Origin: JBFHIJ01 sp963678775 | GTDB lineage: Bacteria > Bacteroidota > Ignavibacteria > Kapaibacteriales > UBA2268 | Direction: 5' to 3' | NCBI GenBank assembly: GCA_963678775.2 | Contig: CAXXGR010000002.1 | Span: 806,001 to 870,000, forward strand | DNA length: 64,000 nt | Shown: positions 59,593 to 64,000 of the stretch, piece by piece | How the letters are laid out: the number at the start of each line of letters is the position of its first letter | Numbering within the stretch: position 1 is the first letter of the stretch | Notes under the pieces: model-generated | Database searches by the model: none | Seen by the model: only the letters and a program-made list of their open reading frames with translations | What the model was told of the DNA's origin: nothing | Program-made: the position numbers and the translations under genes

Positions 59593-60948
59593 ATGAACAA
59601 ATTACACAAAACAATTAAGGAAGGCCCTGTAGGTAACGCTACTGACAAGATTATTACGACTTTTCAGCGATTTTCAAAAAGTAGCTCTGCCGGCGGTATC
59701 TTGCTTATTCTTGTTACTGTGCTGGCAATGATATGGGCAAACAGCCCTTATGCTGACTCGTATTTTTCTTTATGGCACACTACATTTACAATTGGTTTTG
59801 ATGGCTTTGAGCTATCTAAACACCTAAGTCACTGGATCAATGATGGTCTGATGGCAATATTTTTCTTTGTAGTAGGATTAGAGATTAAAAGAGAAATACT
59901 CGTTGGGGAGTTGTCTTCAGTGAAGAAGTCAATGCTACCACTTGTAGGTGCATTGGGTGGCATGGTAGTGCCTGCACTAATATATTTTATAATTAACGGC
60001 GGAACTCCTGATATTCGTGGATGGGGTATACCTGTCGCGACAGATATTGCATTTGCCTTGGGCGTTTTAGCTTTACTTGGAGATAGAGTGCCGGTTAGCT
60101 TAAAAGTATTTCTAACTGCATTGGCTATCGTAGATGATATTGGAGCTGTCCTTATTATAGCAATATTCTACACCAGTGAAATATCTTTAGTTGCTTTATA
60201 TTTTGCAGGAGGATTTCTTGGTTTACTAATGATTTTAAACTACTTTAATGTAAGACACACCGTGTGGTATTTCATATTGGGTGTGGCGCTATGGATTGCC
60301 TTTTTGAAATCCGGCATTCATGCAACCATAGGAGGCATATTACTTGCGTTTACAATACCTGCCGTTGGTAAATACAACAAAGAAGAGTTTGCTAAAAAAA
60401 GTAATAAGTATATAGAAAAACTAAGTAGCCTTAAAGATCAACCAGACGAAGATGAATCTATAGATTACAGGTATAACGTAATACAAAACTTAGAATCCTT
60501 AGCAGAAAAATCTCAATCACCTCTACACACGTTGGAGCATTTTTTGCATCCTTATGTTACATGGGCAATTATGCCGATTTTTGCTTTAGCAAATGCAGGT
60601 GTCAACTTAGATGGATTTAGCTTAGACTCTATTTTGAATCCTGTATCAATGGGTGTGATTGGTGGCTTATTTGTAGGTAAGCAGCTTGGAGTCTTCCTAT
60701 TTGTAATAGTGGCTATGATGCTGGGAATAGCTTCTCTTCCAAAAGGAGTAAGCAAGATGCAACTTTATTCAGTAAGTATTCTGACCGGTATAGGTTTTAC
60801 TATGTCTCTATTTGTGAGTAATTTAGCTTTTGGTCCAAGCGAAAGCGGAGACTATGCTAAAATAGGTATTTTGGTAGCATCATTGCTTGCCGGAGCTGTA
60901 GGATATGTTATGCTGAAAGCATCCAGTAAAGGCGAGCGAGCAACATAA
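59593..60948 (+). CDS. nhaA: Na+/H+ antiporter NhaA
   Basis: A 451-residue inner-membrane antiporter. Twelve helices are visible, with FFFVVGLEIKREIL (about 99-112), ATDIAFALGVLALLGDRVP (about 150-168) and the ion-binding pair DD in AIVDDIGAVLIIAIFYT (about 179-195). A cytoplasmic insertion (about 260-310, KSNKYIEKLSSLKDQPDEDE) explains the extra length compared with E. coli NhaA; longer forms of this kind occur in Bacteroidota. Its job is sodium export and pH control. It follows rimO by 6 bp and ends in a strong terminator. Confidence 0.95.
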   Translation: MNKLHKTIKEGPVGNATDKIITTFQRFSKSSSAGGILLILVTVLAMIWANSPYADSYFSLWHTTFTIGFDGFELSKHLSHWINDGLMAIFFFVVGLEIKREILVGELSSVKKSMLPLVGALGGMVVPALIYFIINGGTPDIRGWGIPVATDIAFALGVLALLGDRVPVSLKVFLTALAIVDDIGAVLIIAIFYTSEISLVALYFAGGFLGLLMILNYFNVRHTVWYFILGVALWIAFLKSGIHATIGGILLAFTIPAVGKYNKEEFAKKSNKYIEKLSSLKDQPDEDESIDYRYNVIQNLESLAEKSQSPLHTLEHFLHPYVTWAIMPIFALANAGVNLDGFSLDSILNPVSMGVIGGLFVGKQLGVFLFVIVAMMLGIASLPKGVSKMQLYSVSILTGIGFTMSLFVSNLAFGPSESGDYAKIGILVASLLAGAVGYVMLKASSKGERAT

Positions 60949-60998
60949 GATTGAGGCCTATCTCACAAAATTTTATATTAGAAAATGTTACTTAACAC

Positions 60999-61033
60999 AA
61001 AACAAGCAGGATATTTGACATCCTGCTTGTTTT
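60999..61033. terminator. Bidirectional terminator between nhaA and the FIST gene
   Basis: Perfect 14-bp stem (AAAACAAGCAGGAT/ATCCTGCTTGTTTT) with a 7-nt loop between convergent genes, the longest stem seen in the window. Confidence 0.88.
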
Positions 61034-61057
61034 AGGTAATAATATTTCTATATCTGA

Positions 61058-62368
61058 TTATTTGAAGACTAACATAGTTGCAGTCTGATTCACATGACCT
61101 AAGAATTCTTCGCCGTAAGTTGAGAAGCCAATAGTAGGATATTCGGAGAATAATTCGGCATATTCCGTTTCTAAGCCTTTAGCTCTTAACTCTAAAGTGC
61201 GTAGTATACAGTTAAAATTAATAATACCGGAAATAGAACCCAAATTAGATGCAGCTCTTGCAATAGCGGTTTTAGTGTCACCAATCAAATTATCACTTTC
61301 CAAAATATTCAGATTCATGCCTTCTTTCACAGCGCAATAAAATTTCATTTTGCTGCCGATAATTCTCTGTGGAGATCGTACAAACGGCTCACTGTCTATC
61401 ATAAGACCTAAAGGATGAGTAATAAAGCTACTCGGTGCATCCTCAATTGATATCCCTAAAGCTCTTGCATATTCCTCAGCAGCAGGTTTGCCGTTAAACT
61501 CTAATATTTCTCTGTCTTTTTCATTTACCTTAGTGGCTACTAATACTTTATCTAAGTTAGTAAAACTCTGTGTTTTGATATATTGAAACTCAGATTCTGG
61601 TTTCAAAACGCATAGCACCGCAGCATCTTTGTATGCATAGCCGTTTGCATGGACATAGGTTTCTTTAAATTTGAGCCCATCTCCAGCAGAGGCACCTACA
61701 AAAATCAAGTCACTGGCAGCACCCAGTTTTTCCATTAGTTCTTCTTCGTGTCCGGTCACGCCATCTATTAAAACAAGCCCTGCATAAGTTTCTATATCAA
61801 GCGCAGAAATTGATTTGCCTAAATCTTGCTCAAATCCATGCATTGCAGACTTAAGATTTATTCCTTCCGATAAATTTTCTACTACCTGCACCGATATTTT
61901 TTCAGCTATCTGGCTACCGATACCCATTGCAACTATGTTTCCTTCCAGCATTTTCCCGGAAATTATTTCACCTGCAGTAGAGCATCCTATAACATCGGCA
62001 TCCTGAAACGCATATCTCATCTCAGCAGCCAACCATCTCTGGTCATACTCTGGAGAAGCGAAGTAGATTACCAATTTTGGATTTATAGGCATCAGACTAA
62101 ATCTTATCTGAGATACGGCTTCAATTATATTTTGGTTAGCTGTATTAAAAATTTCAATTTGGCTTGAGTCCGAATTAGTTAGAGTATTTGCAGCAAACTC
62201 TTCAAGTTTTTGAATTATTTCCTTATCGTCTTCAGATGTATAAGTATAATTATCAGGATTAATCCCACTAAGTACCAGTTTGTTCTTCATGAGATTTGCC
62301 ACCAAAGGATTGCCTTTCGATCTCCTTTGGATTATATTATCAATCATAAATTTTATTAATCCAGCCAT
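61058..62368 (-). CDS. FIST-domain sensory protein
   Basis: A 436-residue soluble protein with a FIST_N domain (about 100-290) and a FIST_C domain (about 290-436). FIST_N shows LVIYFASPEYDQRWLAAEMR, ADVIGCSTAGEIISGKML and FVGASAGDGLKF. FIST_C starts EFNGKPAAEEYARALG and ends FSTYGEEFLGHVNQTATMLV. FIST modules bind small ligands, proposed to be amino acids, in bacterial and archaeal signalling proteins. Here no kinase, cyclase or receptor domain is attached, and the first 70 residues have no family match. It is probably a stand-alone sensor or regulatory subunit. It is transcribed alone. Confidence 0.85.
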   Translation of the reverse strand: MAGLIKFMIDNIIQRRSKGNPLVANLMKNKLVLSGINPDNYTYTSEDDKEIIQKLEEFAANTLTNSDSSQIEIFNTANQNIIEAVSQIRFSLMPINPKLVIYFASPEYDQRWLAAEMRYAFQDADVIGCSTAGEIISGKMLEGNIVAMGIGSQIAEKISVQVVENLSEGINLKSAMHGFEQDLGKSISALDIETYAGLVLIDGVTGHEEELMEKLGAASDLIFVGASAGDGLKFKETYVHANGYAYKDAAVLCVLKPESEFQYIKTQSFTNLDKVLVATKVNEKDREILEFNGKPAAEEYARALGISIEDAPSSFITHPLGLMIDSEPFVRSPQRIIGSKMKFYCAVKEGMNLNILESDNLIGDTKTAIARAASNLGSISGIINFNCILRTLELRAKGLETEYAELFSEYPTIGFSTYGEEFLGHVNQTATMLVFK

Positions 62369-62493
62369 TGCTATTTGCCTTTTTGTCCTTTATTCTATAG
62401 CCTAAGGTAACGATAATTTTGTTTATTTAAAAGTACATAATTTTAAAGACACGATACACTATGTATAATTGCAAATATTAATGAGTCAACTAA

Positions 62494-63999
62494 TTATCTA
62501 ATAATCATAAAGCCTGACGTAATATTTCCTTTGTCTGCTCTGAGGTGAAGAAAGTATTTGCCTTGGGATAACTCTTTGACATTGGTGCTTAAAATATGTA
62601 TCCCCGCAGAAAGTATTTTATTGTTGATTAAAGTTTTAACCAATTTGCCTTGAGCATCATATATAGCTAAGTGAACCGGTATGCTGTGCAACAGCCCTAA
62701 TTTTATTTCAATATTATCAGAAGCAGGATTTGGTGATATCATAATATCTGCAATTGAATTATTCTGTAAATTAAATCCATCGATAGAACCTGCGAATAGC
62801 TTTCCTTTGTCAAAATTTGCAACTGCCTCTTGTACGCTATGTGCAAATGTAATCGCAAAGATAATGTCAGCGGTGTCTCCTATAGCAATATCTATCGGCC
62901 CGGCCGCCAGCACCATAGAGCAATCGCTCCCTTTGGTTTCAATTTTGGCAAGATCACTGCTAATAGCTAACCACTTCTCTACTTCACTAAATCCATCGTA
63001 AATAGAAAAGCTACCGTCGTTTCCGGAATTATTTATAGCATAAAAATTGTTATTGTATGGAGATAAATTTTTGAGATATACTTTTGCCAAGTCTGTGTTA
63101 CTAAGGTCTTCTGCATAAGCAAAGTCATAATCTGTATTATACTTCATCATATCGTTACCACCATTGATACTCAAATCCCAATCGTAGAACTGGCCGAAAT
63201 AAAGCGATTTGACTTCAGTAGGATCGGCAGCACTTATTTTATATCTGACCAAAATCAAATCTTCTAAATCTGCGGCCTTTGACTGGTAGACTTCTTGGTC
63301 TACGTGAATATTAGTGTTCTTGCCTGCATATTTGTCAGTATAGCTGGTAAATCCATATAATATATCATCACTGATGAAAGATTTAGAGAACCTTTCGATT
63401 TGTTTGAAGCTTCTGTTTTTAGCTGAACCAGATGAGCCGCGAGCGTTATTGGAAATATTGGTTTCCGACACACCGGCGATAATAGCTCCTTCGAACAGGT
63501 ATTGGTAATGATTGAAAAGCATGCCACTGCCTTGCAGATTCTGAGAATAGTCGTTATATCCTATGTTACCATCACTGTTGAAAGTAGTTGTTATATTGTT
63601 ATGATCCATGTTCAGGTAAGATGGATTTACTATTACTTTCAATAATTTGGAGTCAGTGTAAGCTCCATCTGCTTCAATATTGAAATAGAAAAACACCTCT
63701 TGATCCGTTTCTAAATTATCAGGCAATACAAATCCCAGCTCATTGGCTGAGCTAAAATATGCTTTAGAGTGTAAAATATCTGAAGTTACATCATCTATAA
63801 GATACTCTACTTCTAAATTCCTTACAGAGATTGAAAATTTTACATTGGTCAAAGGATCTAATATATTTTTAGCAGTAAAGGATAAGTAAACAGTATCTAA
63901 CTTATTATCTCCAAATGGATTAAAGCGGTAATCCATATCAATATTTGTAATCTCCAAATGCGCAAGGTTGTCTGCAGTCAAGGCTCGCATTGGATTGAC
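62494..63999 (-). CDS. Large secreted protein with type IX sorting tail (5' end outside window)
   Basis: The frame is open to the right edge of the window, so only about 500 C-terminal residues are seen; ATG 63990 is probably internal. The visible part is beta-rich with no catalytic motif. Segments such as LILVRYKISAADPTEVK and YFGQFYDWDLSINGG are like the long extracellular region that follows subtilisin-type peptidase domains in Ignavibacteria-type proteins; that link is a guess. The last 80 residues are a type IX tail: MISPNPASDNIEIKLG, LAIYDAQGKLVKTL and LSQGKYFLHLRADKG. Its upstream domain decides the function. Confidence 0.72.
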   Translation of the reverse strand, partial: VNPMRALTADNLAHLEITNIDMDYRFNPFGDNKLDTVYLSFTAKNILDPLTNVKFSISVRNLEVEYLIDDVTSDILHSKAYFSSANELGFVLPDNLETDQEVFFYFNIEADGAYTDSKLLKVIVNPSYLNMDHNNITTTFNSDGNIGYNDYSQNLQGSGMLFNHYQYLFEGAIIAGVSETNISNNARGSSGSAKNRSFKQIERFSKSFISDDILYGFTSYTDKYAGKNTNIHVDQEVYQSKAADLEDLILVRYKISAADPTEVKSLYFGQFYDWDLSINGGNDMMKYNTDYDFAYAEDLSNTDLAKVYLKNLSPYNNNFYAINNSGNDGSFSIYDGFSEVEKWLAISSDLAKIETKGSDCSMVLAAGPIDIAIGDTADIIFAITFAHSVQEAVANFDKGKLFAGSIDGFNLQNNSIADIMISPNPASDNIEIKLGLLHSIPVHLAIYDAQGKLVKTLINNKILSAGIHILSTNVKELSQGKYFLHLRADKGNITSGFMIIR

Positions 64000-64000
64000 T

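Noticed and set aside
1..64000. tRNA, rRNA, CRISPR arrays, IS elements, riboswitches
   Set aside because: No T-loop-like sequence with a cloverleaf, no regularly spaced repeats, no transposase frame and no TPP, cobalamin or SAM riboswitch core were found by eye; a covariance-model search would be needed to exclude weak cases.

Overview
The window is AT-rich, gene-dense chromosomal DNA from a flagellated member of the Bacteroidota/Chlorobiota group, most likely an Ignavibacteria- or Kapabacteria-type organism. Three large secreted proteins end in type IX secretion (Por-type) sorting tails. They sit beside flagellar switch genes (fliL, fliM, fliN, fliO), a MqnA-like futalosine-pathway gene, DUF4397 and IgGFc-binding-type surface proteins, and a PiT phosphate carrier with a long C-terminal extension. 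Flagella together with type IX secretion exclude typical Bacteroidia and Flavobacteriia. I assign no species. I saw no tRNA, rRNA or CRISPR.

Layout. 0-8 kb: the end of a DUF3108 protein, a type IX surface protein, a TrmH-like methyltransferase, mqnA-like, anmK and murF. 8.2-10.9 kb: fliL-fliM-fliN-fliO, with no fliP following. 11-15.2 kb: a tightly overlapped SDR / M28 peptidase / PstS-like lipoprotein operon and an outer-membrane barrel. 15.7-18.6 kb: a biotin carrier and carboxyltransferase pair (acyl-CoA carboxylase or decarboxylase type), then convergent trmB. 18.8-26.4 kb: an HD hydrolase followed by three paralogous TPR sensor kinases, two of which share an almost identical kinase half. 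26.4-27.1 kb: a sigma-54-like promoter, a 43-residue membrane peptide and an NlpC/P60 lipoprotein. 27.1-29.8 kb: an unknown protein and an Rhs toxin-tip / immunity-like / orphan-core remnant bordered by a GC-rich palindromic repeat. 29.9-36.4 kb: an Omp85-like barrel, a bi-domain oxidoreductase and a membrane-fused glycosidase-like protein without the usual catalytic glutamates. 36.9-41.8 kb: PiT, HemW, a UmuD-like peptidase and thiamine pyrophosphokinase. 41.8-45.4 kb: an AT-rich accessory stretch with a candidate small RNA, a lipoprotein with a glycine-zipper tail plus a small membrane protein, several terminators and a type IX protein. 45.5-52.7 kb: ftsL-like/ftsI, a short TerB-like gene, a DUF4397 lipoprotein and lon. 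52.9-56.8 kb: a truncated M1 aminopeptidase at a 65-bp repeat, a DegT-like PLP protein, and an operon of a small exported protein, a propeller-like lipoprotein and a CxxC thioredoxin-like protein. 56.8-64 kb: an AlaA/AspC-type aminotransferase, rimO, nhaA, a FIST-domain sensor and the C-terminal part of another type IX protein.

How it fits together. Housekeeping genes (cell wall, tRNA and ribosome modification, Lon, NhaA) alternate with envelope and secretion genes. The most informative regions are the kinase cluster with segmental homogenisation, the Rhs remnant, the possible pseudo-glycosidase, the lipoprotein/membrane-protein pair with the nearby candidate sRNA, and the 65-bp repeat that marks a gene truncation. 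All functional calls come from reading motifs by eye; no database search was run.
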